Shown one piece after another: positions 55,790 to 63,158 of a DNA stretch of 64,000 nt. The notes beneath the pieces were generated by a model, which searched no databases, was not told where the DNA came from, and saw only the letters and a program-made list of their open reading frames with translations. The DNA is taken from assembly GCA_009782785.1 (NCBI GenBank), contig WRIJ01000006.1:62001-126000 (forward strand), in the 5' to 3' direction. Every line of letters begins with the position of its first letter. Within the stretch, counting starts at the first letter, position 1. A program made the position numbers and the translations under genes. The DNA is from Propionibacteriaceae bacterium (GTDB lineage: Bacteria > Actinomycetota > Actinomycetes > Propionibacteriales > Propionibacteriaceae).

Positions 55790-56737
55790 GTGAGAATGAT
55801 CTTTGCTGGAACCCCCGACACGGCACTACCAGTGGTGGAACTGCTGAACACGTCTCATGACATTGTGGGGGTGCTGACCCGTCCACCAGCACCCCAAGGG
55901 CGCAGTTCTCGACTTGTTCCTTCCCCAGTTGAGCAGTGGGGTCGTGACCATGGCCTAGAGATTCTCACCCCAGACAACCTTCACCATCCTTCAGTGGCTG
56001 ATCGCCTGCGTGAGATCTCTCCCGAGGTTTGTCCGGTTGTTGCCTATGGCGGTTTACTACCCCAAGAAGTGTTGGATATCCCACCGTTGGGGTGGCTCAA
56101 TCTGCATTATTCTCTCCTTCCGGCTTATCGTGGGGCAGCACCTGTACAGCGAGCATTATTGGACGGATGCACACATACTGGGGTGAGTGTGTTTCGCATT
56201 GTTTGCGCACTCGATGCAGGGCCGGTGTTCGTGCAAAACAGTGTGGAAATCTTTCCTGAGGAAACTGCTGGTGAGCTCCTGGAACGGCTCTCTGTCGTGG
56301 GGGCTGAAGCGATGATGGAGGCTGTGGCGTTGGCTGAGCAGGGCATCGCTCCCGCACAGCAACTCTGCCAAGGAGTGTCACTAGCGCCCAAGATCACTAG
56401 TGCTGATACTCGGTTGGACGCTGGTGTTTCATCCTCGCGCCTGGTGGCCCGTGTTCGGGCCATGAGCCCTGATCCTGGGGCGTGGGCTATGCTCGGCGAT
56501 CAGCGAATCAAGGTTATTCGCGCACGGTTGGTCGCAGATGACGAACCACTCTTAGCGTCTTTGGTTGCTTCCCCAGTTCCATCGCAGGTGGGTGATCTGT
56601 TGGCAACGAAAAAGAAACTCTATTGGCGTACCCGCCAAGGGTTCGTCGAACTAGTCGAGGTTCATCCTCAGGGGAAGAAACCTATGTCTGGGGCTGATTG
56701 GGGCCGCGGATTGCCGAAAGGTTCGCGTCTTGTCTGA
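55790..56737 (+). CDS. fmt: Methionyl-tRNA formyltransferase
   Basis: 315 residues. N-terminal formyltransferase domain with 'RMIFAGTPDTALPVVELL', the folate and catalytic motif 'NLHYSLLPAYRGAAPVQRAL' and a C-terminal tRNA-binding domain. Formylates initiator Met-tRNA. GTG start with GGAG just upstream; overlaps rsmB by 8 nt. Confidence 0.96.
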   Translation: MRMIFAGTPDTALPVVELLNTSHDIVGVLTRPPAPQGRSSRLVPSPVEQWGRDHGLEILTPDNLHHPSVADRLREISPEVCPVVAYGGLLPQEVLDIPPLGWLNLHYSLLPAYRGAAPVQRALLDGCTHTGVSVFRIVCALDAGPVFVQNSVEIFPEETAGELLERLSVVGAEAMMEAVALAEQGIAPAQQLCQGVSLAPKITSADTRLDAGVSSSRLVARVRAMSPDPGAWAMLGDQRIKVIRARLVADDEPLLASLVASPVPSQVGDLLATKKKLYWRTRQGFVELVEVHPQGKKPMSGADWGRGLPKGSRLV

Positions 56738-58064
56738 TCATGCACGCAGGGCAGCTGTGGCGGCGCTGAAGAAGATCCGAGATGGTGGATATGCCAATCT
56801 TGTGCTGAGAGAGGTCCTCCCCACTAGTGGGCTCACAGGGGTGGATGCGAGGTTTGTTACCGATCTTGTGTACGGAGTTTGCCGCAGCATGGGCACTCTT
56901 GATCTCATCATCGAACAGGCCAGTGGAAGGCGATTGTCGACCCTGCAACCAGCAGTGGTGGATATTCTTCGTCTCGGGAGTGAGCAGTTGCTGAGAATGC
57001 GTGTCCCCACCCATGCTGCGGTGTCCACCTCTGTTGACCTCGCCCACTATGTGGTGGGCAGGAGAGCCACAGGGGTAGTGAACGCGATTTTGCGCAAGAT
57101 CAGTGTCTTGACCTGGGAACAGTGGATTGAAGATATCTCAGGTGAACTGGGTGTCAACGATGCTTTGGCAGTACGCACATGCCATCCACGGTGGATTGTT
57201 GAGGCGTACTCGGACGTACTGCCTGGGGAGGAGCTTCTTCCTGGGTTGGAAGCCAATAACACTGTTCCTATTCCTACCCTCGCTATTCGCCCGACTCTCA
57301 TGACTCGTGAGGAGCTTCTTGGTTTCGGTGGTGAACCGACGCAGTATTCCCCGTGGGGAGTGGTGAGGCCAGGAGATCCTAGTGAATTGTTGGCAGTACG
57401 TACCGGGCGAGCTGGGGTTCAAGATGAGGGTTCCCAACTGGTTGCTGGTTTGTTGGCACAGGTGGATGCACCTTCGGGCCCATGGCTGGATATGTGTGCC
57501 GGTCCTGGTGGGAAGACTGCTTTGCTTGCCGGATTGGCTCGTGAGCCCGGCGAAACAGTAGTGGGGGTCGAAGTTCACGAGCATCGGGCTGTATTGGTCA
57601 GGGAAAATCTTCGAGGATTCTTACCGAGCGGCCCTGAGAACCCGCCTGTCCATGTTCTTGTGGCTGATGGGCGTAAGCCCTCATGGGGGCAGTCCTTTTC
57701 ACGGGTTCTCGTTGATGCACCGTGTACAGGATTGGGGGCTTTGCGACGTCGACCAGAAGCGAGGTGGCGCAAACGCCGCGAGGATCTCGCCGGGTTGAGA
57801 GTTCTCCAGCAGGAGTTATTGATGTCGGCTTGCCGCTCTACCCTTCCTGGGGGAGTGGTGGCGTACGTCACTTGTTCCCCGCATGTTGAAGAGACAGCTG
57901 AGGTGGTCGACACTGTGGCGGGTGCCATGGACATCATCGACGCCCCGGGGTTCATTCCAGATGTACCTCATGCTCGGGCCAGCACGGATTCTCGCTTCTT
58001 GCAGTTGTGGCCTCACCGCCACGGTACTGATGCGATGTTTTGTGCCCTCCTGCGCAAACCTTGA
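56730..58064 (+). CDS. rsmB: 16S rRNA (cytosine(967)-C5)-methyltransferase RsmB
   Basis: 444 residues. An N-terminal NusB-like RNA-binding domain (1-140), then a Rossmann SAM methyltransferase with 'DMCAGPGGKTALL', 'VDAPCTGLGALRRRPEARW' and the catalytic 'YVTCSPHVEET' (Cys nucleophile in TCS, Cys in PC). The start is a TTG at 56730 overlapping fmt. Convergent with leuB; a 26-bp repeat array fills the space after it. Confidence 0.94.
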   Translation: MSDHARRAAVAALKKIRDGGYANLVLREVLPTSGLTGVDARFVTDLVYGVCRSMGTLDLIIEQASGRRLSTLQPAVVDILRLGSEQLLRMRVPTHAAVSTSVDLAHYVVGRRATGVVNAILRKISVLTWEQWIEDISGELGVNDALAVRTCHPRWIVEAYSDVLPGEELLPGLEANNTVPIPTLAIRPTLMTREELLGFGGEPTQYSPWGVVRPGDPSELLAVRTGRAGVQDEGSQLVAGLLAQVDAPSGPWLDMCAGPGGKTALLAGLAREPGETVVGVEVHEHRAVLVRENLRGFLPSGPENPPVHVLVADGRKPSWGQSFSRVLVDAPCTGLGALRRRPEARWRKRREDLAGLRVLQQELLMSACRSTLPGGVVAYVTCSPHVEETAEVVDTVAGAMDIIDAPGFIPDVPHARASTDSRFLQLWPHRHGTDAMFCALLRKP

Positions 58065-58074
58065 GACCCACTCC

Positions 58075-58412
58075 TGTCATTCTGCGGACAACCCAACCCC
58101 GGTCATTCTGCGGATAACCCAACCAAGGTCAGTCCGCAAACAACCCAACCCTGGTCATTCCGCGGATAACCCAACCCTGGTCAGTCCGCAAACAACCCAA
58201 CCCTGGTCATTCCGCGGACAACCCAACCCTGGTCATTCCGCAAACAACCCAACCAAGGTCATTCTGCGGACAACCCAACCCTGGTCATTCTGCGGATAAC
58301 CCAACCAAGGTCATTCCGCGGACAACCCAACCCTGGTCATTCTGCGGGCAACCCAACCCCGGTCATTCTGCGGGCAACCCAACCAAGGTCATTCCGCGGA
58401 TAACCCAACCCT
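58075..58412. repeat. Tandem array of 13 complete 26-bp units
   Basis: Units begin GGTCATTCTGCGGA or a variant (GGTCAGTCCGCAAA) and end in CAACCCAACC plus CT, CC or AA; adjacent units differ at a few sites and no spacers are present. It lies between the convergent rsmB and leuB genes. A fourteenth unit at 58413 runs into a palindrome. Not coding: 26 is not a multiple of three. Confidence 0.95.
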
Positions 58413-58454
58413 GGTCATTCTGCGGAGCGAAGCGACTCGCAGAATCCAGATATA
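58413..58454 (+). repeat. Palindromic repeat closing the 26-bp array
   Basis: ATTCTGC (58417-58423) pairs with GCAGAAT (58439-58445) around GGAGCGAAGCGACTC, and CCAGA follows. Same element as at 1513-1546 in truB and, diverged, at 47455-47500. Another 58 nt to leuB show nothing recognisable. Confidence 0.8.
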
Positions 58455-58512
58455 ACATCAACCACAATATGGGGTCTGTCAAGAGCCACTAACCCTCAGG
58501 AAAAATGGACAA

Positions 58513-59556
58513 TCAAACCAGGCCACCAAGGATCGCATCGCCGATCTCTTTGGTTGACCGTGTCGCTCCCAAACTTGAAGCAATATCTTCCTCCACAGCT
58601 TTGCGTACTTTGTCAGCGTCAGGTCCGTAACCGAGATGGTCAAGCATCATGGCCCCCGAGAGTATGGCGGCGCGCGGATCTGCTTTCCCTTGGCCAGCAA
58701 TATCGGGGGCGGACCCATGAACTGGCTCAAACATGGAGGGGAAGGTGCCATCAACATTGAGGTTGGCACTCGCAGCTAGACCGATTCCTCCCGTGACAGC
58801 GGCAGCTTCATCAGTCAAAATATCTCCGAACAGATTGTCAGTCACGATGACATCGAATTGGTCAGGTTGGGTCACGAGTTTGATGGTAGCTGCATCAATG
58901 TGGAGGTAATTAGTTTCGATGTCGTCGTACTGTTCCCCGATTTCTGCAACGATGCGTCGCCAGAGCCCACCAGCGTTGACGAGTACGTTATGTTTATGTA
59001 CGAGGGTGAGTAGCTTTCTGCGCGTACGGGCCAGCTCGAAGGCATATCGTACGACTCGTTCCACACCGTGAGCTGTGTTGATGCTCACCTCTGTGGCTAT
59101 CTCTTGTGGAGTGTTCGTGCGTACTGAACCACCGTTTCCACAATAGAGCCCTTCGGTTCCTTCACGGACAACGACAAAATCAATATCTTTGCCTGCCACG
59201 ACGCTATCGCTGAGGGGAGTCGGAATGCCTGGATAGAGTTTTGAGGGTCGCAGGTTGACTGCATGGTCGAAAGCGAACCTAAGTTTGAGCAAGAGTCCCC
59301 GTTCGAGCAGTCCAGAGGGTATCGCAGTGGACCCTGGTGCTGCACCGACTGCACCAAGCAGGATCGCATCAGCTAGCTTGAGTTGTTCGAGGGTCTCATC
59401 GTTGAGAACTTCACCAGTGGCCAGCCAGTGCTCAGCACCAAGGCCATGATGCTCATAGGTGAACCCCGGATGGACCACGTCCAGGATGCGTGTGGTTTGC
59501 TCCACCACTTCTGGTCCGATTCCATCCCCAGCAATGACAGCGATCAACTCATTCAT
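58513..59556 (-). CDS. leuB: 3-isopropylmalate dehydrogenase
   Basis: 347 residues, NAD-dependent leucine biosynthesis enzyme. '[14 protein letters not shown]', '[15 protein letters not shown]' and the signature '[17 protein letters not shown]', '[17 protein letters not shown]' are present. The related tartrate/homoisocitrate dehydrogenases are less likely given length and motifs. Start ATG at 59556 with a -10-like box 6 nt away. No other leu genes in the window. Confidence 0.92.
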   Translation of the reverse strand: MNELIAVIAGDGIGPEVVEQTTRILDVVHPGFTYEHHGLGAEHWLATGEVLNDETLEQLKLADAILLGAVGAAPGSTAIPSGLLERGLLLKLRFAFDHAVNLRPSKLYPGIPTPLSDSVVAGKDIDFVVVREGTEGLYCGNGGSVRTNTPQEIATEVSINTAHGVERVVRYAFELARTRRKLLTLVHKHNVLVNAGGLWRRIVAEIGEQYDDIETNYLHIDAATIKLVTQPDQFDVIVTDNLFGDILTDEAAAVTGGIGLAASANLNVDGTFPSMFEPVHGSAPDIAGQGKADPRAAILSGAMMLDHLGYGPDADKVRKAVEEDIASSLGATRSTKEIGDAILGGLV

Positions 59557-59562
59557 GTCTCT

Positions 59563-59568
59563 AGCCTA
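59563..59568 (-). promoter_or_regulatory. -10 box for a probably leaderless leuB mRNA
   Basis: TAGGCT on the minus strand, 6 nt before the leuB ATG; no ribosome-binding site. Confidence 0.5.
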
Positions 59569-59793
59569 GATAATGTCCACGTGGTGAGCTACCACGGCTT
59601 GTTATCCGAGACGGTACGGCCTGTAGGCTTGTTCCTCGACTTGGAAAACCCGGGTCCACACACGGCGGTCATCATGACCGCTTTGTGCGTGCACCAGTAC
59701 GGGCACAGCCATCCATGGGTTGTTCGACATGCGCGACCTGTGGGATCGCTGGTGTCTCTGCTTTCGTCGGTGGCCGCCGATAGAATGGTCGTC

Positions 59794-60195
59794 ATGCGTC
59801 AAGTCGATGGTTCTCAGACGAAGGTCGAGGCTCCCAGAGCTTTGGAGTTCTTCGCCGAAATCGGCTTGGCACGCCTGGGCCTGGAGGCCGCCGGGTTCAA
59901 GGTTGTTTGATCGAACGACTTCGAAGCGGACAAGCAAACAATATACGAGGGCAACTTCGGCCCCTCCACGCATCACCACTTCACGTTGGGTGACATCCGC
60001 GACGTGCGTGGCTCTGACATGCCGCTCGACACAGCCTTGGCCTGGGCATCGTCACCCTGCACTGATCTGTCGCTGGCTGGTACGCGGACCGGGCTGCGCG
60101 GCGCAGAGTCGGGCACGTTTTGGGAATACATCCGCGTCCTGGACGAGATGGGGGGCGATAGGCCGCCGGTCGCCGTTCTAGAGAACGTCGTGTCT
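59794..60195 (+). pseudogene. Broken DNA (cytosine-5) methyltransferase, N-terminal part
   Basis: One frame gives a C5-methyltransferase start: 'ALEFFAEIGLARLGLEAAGF' (motif I, normally FAGIG), motif IV 'SSPCTDLSLAGTR' and motif VI 'PVAVLENVV'. A TGA at about 59908 replaces the expected Trp after 'FKVV', and the frame continues with 'SNDFEADKQTIYEGNF'. Homology stops at about 60195, where lipoprotein-like sequence begins. The segment is visibly richer in G+C than its surroundings. Upstream (59569-59793) is similar in composition but holds no recognisable gene. A decayed, transferred gene. Confidence 0.8.
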
Positions 60196-60196
60196 G

Positions 60197-60295
60197 GCTC
60201 GTGCGATCGATATCCGAATTTCACGTGATGAGCGGTTCATTGCTGAGCATCGTGATGATCTCCAAGCATTAGAGTTAGCTGCCCAGGGCGGATAG
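60197..60295 (+). pseudogene. 3' remnant of a lipoprotein paralogue
   Basis: The frame reads ARAIDIRISRDERFIAEHRD, then 'DLQALELAAQGG' and a stop. It matches the C-terminus of the lipoprotein gene downstream (ARAIDIRISRDEEFISQHKL). The 5' part is gone, replaced by the methyltransferase fragment. Confidence 0.8.
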
Positions 60296-60337
60296 TTTAC
60301 GCAAAGAGATGCCGGGCCATTGAATGAAATAGGCGGA

Positions 60338-60369
60338 AGACCTACCGGGTGGAACAGCTTGGTAGGTCT
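60338..60369. other. Perfect 9-bp stem-loop
   Basis: AGACCTACC pairs with GGTAGGTCT around a 14-nt loop. No U run follows, so it is not a classical terminator. It lies in the gap before the repeated lipoprotein promoter. Confidence 0.55.
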
Positions 60370-60433
60370 CTTCGGTGTCAGCAACACATGAAAAGATACT
60401 GGTGAGATGTGGGTTTCCCCCGCAATGTTCTCC

Positions 60434-60607
60434 GCGATCTCATTGTATGAGACAAAAAAATATCATTATTTGACAGGGGGGGCAGGACTGTAATGTCAAA
60501 GTCACCTTGAATAATCATGGTGAATATCCAAGACTATTCATAGTCGAAGGAGACACCATGAAAAGAATTGTACGAAGAATGGCGATGGCATCTGCTGCCT
60601 TGGTGTT
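60434..60607 (+). repeat. Direct repeat, copy 1: promoter, leader and signal-peptide region
   Basis: 174 nt nearly identical to 61867-62039, with three substitutions and one G more in a G run. It includes the palindrome TCTCAT-TGT-ATGAGA (60438-60452), an A7 tract, the promoter, the leader and the first ~16 codons of the lipoprotein gene. Confidence 0.95.
60470..60496 (+). promoter_or_regulatory. Putative lipoprotein promoter with G7 run in the spacer
   Basis: TTGACA (60470-60475), G7, then TAATGT (60491-60496). The spacer is 15 nt, short of the usual 16-18, and changes with G-run length. An A7 and AT-rich stretch lies just upstream. Confidence 0.55.
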
Positions 60608-61634
60608 TCTAACTGCATGTTCATCTTCAGCGTCGAAGGAAGACCAGGGAAACCAGCCTGATTCATCACTCGATTCAGCAGCGATGGGAGAGTGGCCTCA
60701 AGCTTCGTTCTTGACAGAAGTTCCAGTATCATTCCCGCTTTCCCATTATGCACCATTTCTTGAAGCTCCACGGCTCGATGAAGAACATGAGAAGAAGCGT
60801 GCTGAGTGGGCGGGGAAAGTCGGTGATTCGATTGCTCAGTGTATGAAGGGTAAAGGGTTTCTTTACTATCCTCAAGAGTACGAGGCAGAAGATGATATCT
60901 CTAACTGGACCCTCAGCGTAGGCTCTCTTCCAGTTCCTTTGCTCCCAGAAGATCGCTCTTCTGCTGAGAGTTACGGGTACGGCTTGTACCCCACTCCCGA
61001 AGTATTGCATGCTGAGCTGCTTGAGGCCCAGGCAAATGATCGAAATTTACAATATATGGAATCGTTGCCTTTGACTTCGCGGGCTGCTTACGAAGAAGCA
61101 CTCTACGGAAAACAAGTAGAAGGTATTCCTATAACAGGCGGATGTGCTGGGGCTGCCATGGATTCTGTGCAGGAACCCGAAATGCCGCAGGAACGTTGGG
61201 TATTCTATGAAAATTTTGGTGATCTAATCTTCATGGTTCAGGCGAGTATTGGAGAAGAGTGGTTCATGGATCCGCGTGTTTCAACTCTGAACTCTGAATG
61301 GTATGAGTGCATGGCAACTAAAGGGTTTGGTTTTCATCTAGAATCACCTAATCAGGGCCCAAACGATGCTCTCGATCAAGCATTTCGCACTTTTCCAGAT
61401 GGCTCTGTTGATTGGAATCAACTCGGAGTATTGACTCATGAAATCCCAGATGAGGCCAAGTCGCTGATCGGCTCCGAACCCGAGCTCATCATTGCCGCAG
61501 CTGATTTTGATTGTAGAGCGAAGACTGACTACATTGCACGAGCAATTGACATCCGCATTTCTCGAGATGAGGAATTCATCTCCCAGCACAAGCTAGAGCT
61601 GATTAATCTTGAGAATAGGGACATTGGCGGTTGA
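60558..61634 (+). CDS. Lipoprotein of unknown function, paralogue 1
   Basis: 358 residues. A positively charged signal peptide (MKRIVRRMAMASAALVFLTAC) with lipid Cys at 21, then an extracellular domain. Cysteines occur in motifs shared with the downstream paralogue: 'QCMKGKGFLYYP', 'GGCAGAAMDS', 'SEWYECMATKGFGF' and 'AADFDCRAKTDYI', suggesting disulphides. No known family recognised. ATG at 60558 with AAGGAG 5 nt before; longer frames are leader. Probably encoded with its paralogue and the export-related gene downstream in one surface-protein locus. Confidence 0.85.
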   Translation: MKRIVRRMAMASAALVFLTACSSSASKEDQGNQPDSSLDSAAMGEWPQASFLTEVPVSFPLSHYAPFLEAPRLDEEHEKKRAEWAGKVGDSIAQCMKGKGFLYYPQEYEAEDDISNWTLSVGSLPVPLLPEDRSSAESYGYGLYPTPEVLHAELLEAQANDRNLQYMESLPLTSRAAYEEALYGKQVEGIPITGGCAGAAMDSVQEPEMPQERWVFYENFGDLIFMVQASIGEEWFMDPRVSTLNSEWYECMATKGFGFHLESPNQGPNDALDQAFRTFPDGSVDWNQLGVLTHEIPDEAKSLIGSEPELIIAAADFDCRAKTDYIARAIDIRISRDEEFISQHKLELINLENRDIGG

Positions 61635-61660
61635 AACGCCTGTTGGGAAGAGATGTGCTC

Positions 61661-61723
61661 GATATAGAGAAAGGCAAGTTCCACCAGGACATGTTGGCTT
61701 TTGCTGAGGAACATCCGATTTAG
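61661..61723 (+). pseudogene. 3' remnant of another lipoprotein paralogue
   Basis: The frame ends 'HQDMLAFAEEHPI' then TAG, matching the C-terminal end of the downstream lipoprotein (LQDMLAFAEEHPI). It sits 26 nt after the paralogue 1 stop. It has no start or promoter, so it is a leftover from deletion or recombination between tandem genes. Confidence 0.8.
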
Positions 61724-61866
61724 GTCAACTCGAAACCCACTCATGATGAAAGCATGGGATTATTTCCTGGGTGAGAAAACCTATGCCCATTGTTAACACT
61801 CATGATGACTGCTCAGTGTGGGCACGAGTGCGGGTAAGCAGCATAGGAGGGGAAATCCCATTCAAG

Positions 61867-62039
61867 GCGATCTCATTATATGAGACAAAAAAATATCATT
61901 ATTTGACAGGGGGGCAGGACTGTAATGTCAAAGTCACCTTGAATAATCATGGTGAATATCCAAGACTATTCATAGTCAAAGGAGACAACATGAAAAGAAT
62001 TGTACGAAGAATGGCGATGGCATCTGCTGCCTTGGTGTT
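61867..62039 (+). repeat. Direct repeat, copy 2: promoter, leader and signal-peptide region
   Basis: 173-nt partner of 60434-60607. The palindrome here reads TCTCAT-TAT-ATGAGA (61871-61885). The remaining ~140 nt between the remnant and this copy hold nothing recognisable. Confidence 0.95.
61903..61928 (+). promoter_or_regulatory. Putative lipoprotein promoter with G6 run in the spacer
   Basis: TTGACA (61903-61908), G6, then TAATGT (61923-61928); spacer 14 nt, one less than in copy 1. Confidence 0.5.
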
Positions 62040-63063
62040 GCTAGCTGGGCTGGCGGGTTGTTCAGCCTCGGAGGATGGGTCGAACCGAGGAACTGTCATC
62101 AATGGTGGGATTGTTGAGTCAAATTGGGATTTACCGTTTGCACCTTACGCCCCGGTGGTGAATCGCTTCACCCAGGAAGATAACAGTGTCAGTAATGGTG
62201 TCTTCAAGAAGAGGTTTGATCAGTTAGAAGCCTATACGGCCCAGTGCATGCAGGAGAGAGGGTTCTCCTATTTCCCTGAGGAGTGGACGGACAATGAAGA
62301 CGATCCTGGGTATTTCCCTCAGGGCGATTCTTTATGGCTACCTGAATTGCCCACAACACGGGAAGAGGCAGTCAGAGTCGGATATGGGACTCAGCCTGCG
62401 GAACAATTCTCATGGACAGGAGAACACATCGATAAGAATGAGGACTATCGCTTGACTCTCAGTCCATCGGCGAGGGGAAAATATGATCTTGCTCGCTATG
62501 GCCAGAATCCCTATGAACCTGAAGATCCAAGTTTGCCCAAGAGTTGTGGGGTGCTGGCTAGAGAGAATGTTCCACCTCATTTATATGAAGACGATGAGGT
62601 GATTGTTTCTTTCAATTCTCAGTTTGGTGATGTTGCTTTCGGAATGCACATGCTTGTTTCAGACGAAATTTTTGGCGATCCAAGGATTATCAAGGTGAGT
62701 TCTCAATGGAATCAATGCATGAAGGGTCGCGGGCGCGAGCTTATTTCAGGGTCTATGTATACCGAGGAGACGGTGCAGCCATGGGCTTCGCATTATATGG
62801 CCTTAGCAATTCGCGCTGATGGTGTGGTTGGGGATTCGTGGAAGAAAAATGATATAGACAACACAACCCCTGAGGAGGAGCGTTCTCTGTTGGGGACCGA
62901 GGCTGAGATCAAGATTGCTGTTGATGATTTTGATTGCCGCGTTGAGACCAACTACATGGAGACCTTTGCCGCTGTTCAGATTGAGTTGGAGAATCAATTC
63001 ATTCAAGACCATTACCAACAACTCCAAGACATGCTGGCTTTTGCTGAGGAACATCCGATCTAG
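61990..63063 (+). CDS. Lipoprotein of unknown function, paralogue 2
   Basis: 357 residues. The signal peptide is nearly identical to paralogue 1 up to residue 16, then ends 'LLAGLAGC' (lipid Cys). The mature part is clearly related but diverged: 'QCMQERGFSYFPEEW', 'KSCGVLAREN', 'SSQWNQCMKGRG' and 'VDDFDCRVETNYM' keep the four Cys motifs. ATG at 61990 with AAGGAG 5 nt before. The identical 5' ends but diverged bodies point to gene conversion or recombination at the promoter block. Function unknown. Confidence 0.85.
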   Translation: MKRIVRRMAMASAALVLLAGLAGCSASEDGSNRGTVINGGIVESNWDLPFAPYAPVVNRFTQEDNSVSNGVFKKRFDQLEAYTAQCMQERGFSYFPEEWTDNEDDPGYFPQGDSLWLPELPTTREEAVRVGYGTQPAEQFSWTGEHIDKNEDYRLTLSPSARGKYDLARYGQNPYEPEDPSLPKSCGVLARENVPPHLYEDDEVIVSFNSQFGDVAFGMHMLVSDEIFGDPRIIKVSSQWNQCMKGRGRELISGSMYTEETVQPWASHYMALAIRADGVVGDSWKKNDIDNTTPEEERSLLGTEAEIKIAVDDFDCRVETNYMETFAAVQIELENQFIQDHYQQLQDMLAFAEEHPI

Positions 63064-63080
63064 AACGCGCAGTGGGAAAG

Positions 63081-63096
63081 TGTTAGTGAGCTAACA
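63081..63096. other. Perfect palindrome after lipoprotein 2
   Basis: TGTTAG-TGAG-CTAACA. It could be a regulator-binding site for the next gene or a small RNA hairpin; no U run. The rest of the 95-nt gap shows only the ribosome-binding site AGGGAG. Confidence 0.4.
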
Positions 63097-63158
63097 ATGA
63101 AGTAAATAAGGGATTCCGTGATACTCTGGTGAGTCCTTGATCGCAGCAGGGAGTACTC

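Noticed and set aside
57883..58299. Open frame across the rsmB end and the 26-bp array
   Set aside because: It is out of frame with rsmB and the repeat length is not a multiple of three; translation is low-complexity.
58075..58412. CRISPR array
   Set aside because: Units are 26 bp, directly adjacent and slightly variable, with no unique spacers and no cas genes.
59569..59793. Possible cysteine-rich small phage protein before the methyltransferase fragment
   Set aside because: One frame has a Cys cluster (CSTCATC) and a stop, but nothing else supports a gene.
59383..59910. Long plus-strand frame over the leuB 5' end
   Set aside because: Its first part is antisense to leuB; only the last part (from about 59794) is a real methyltransferase remnant.
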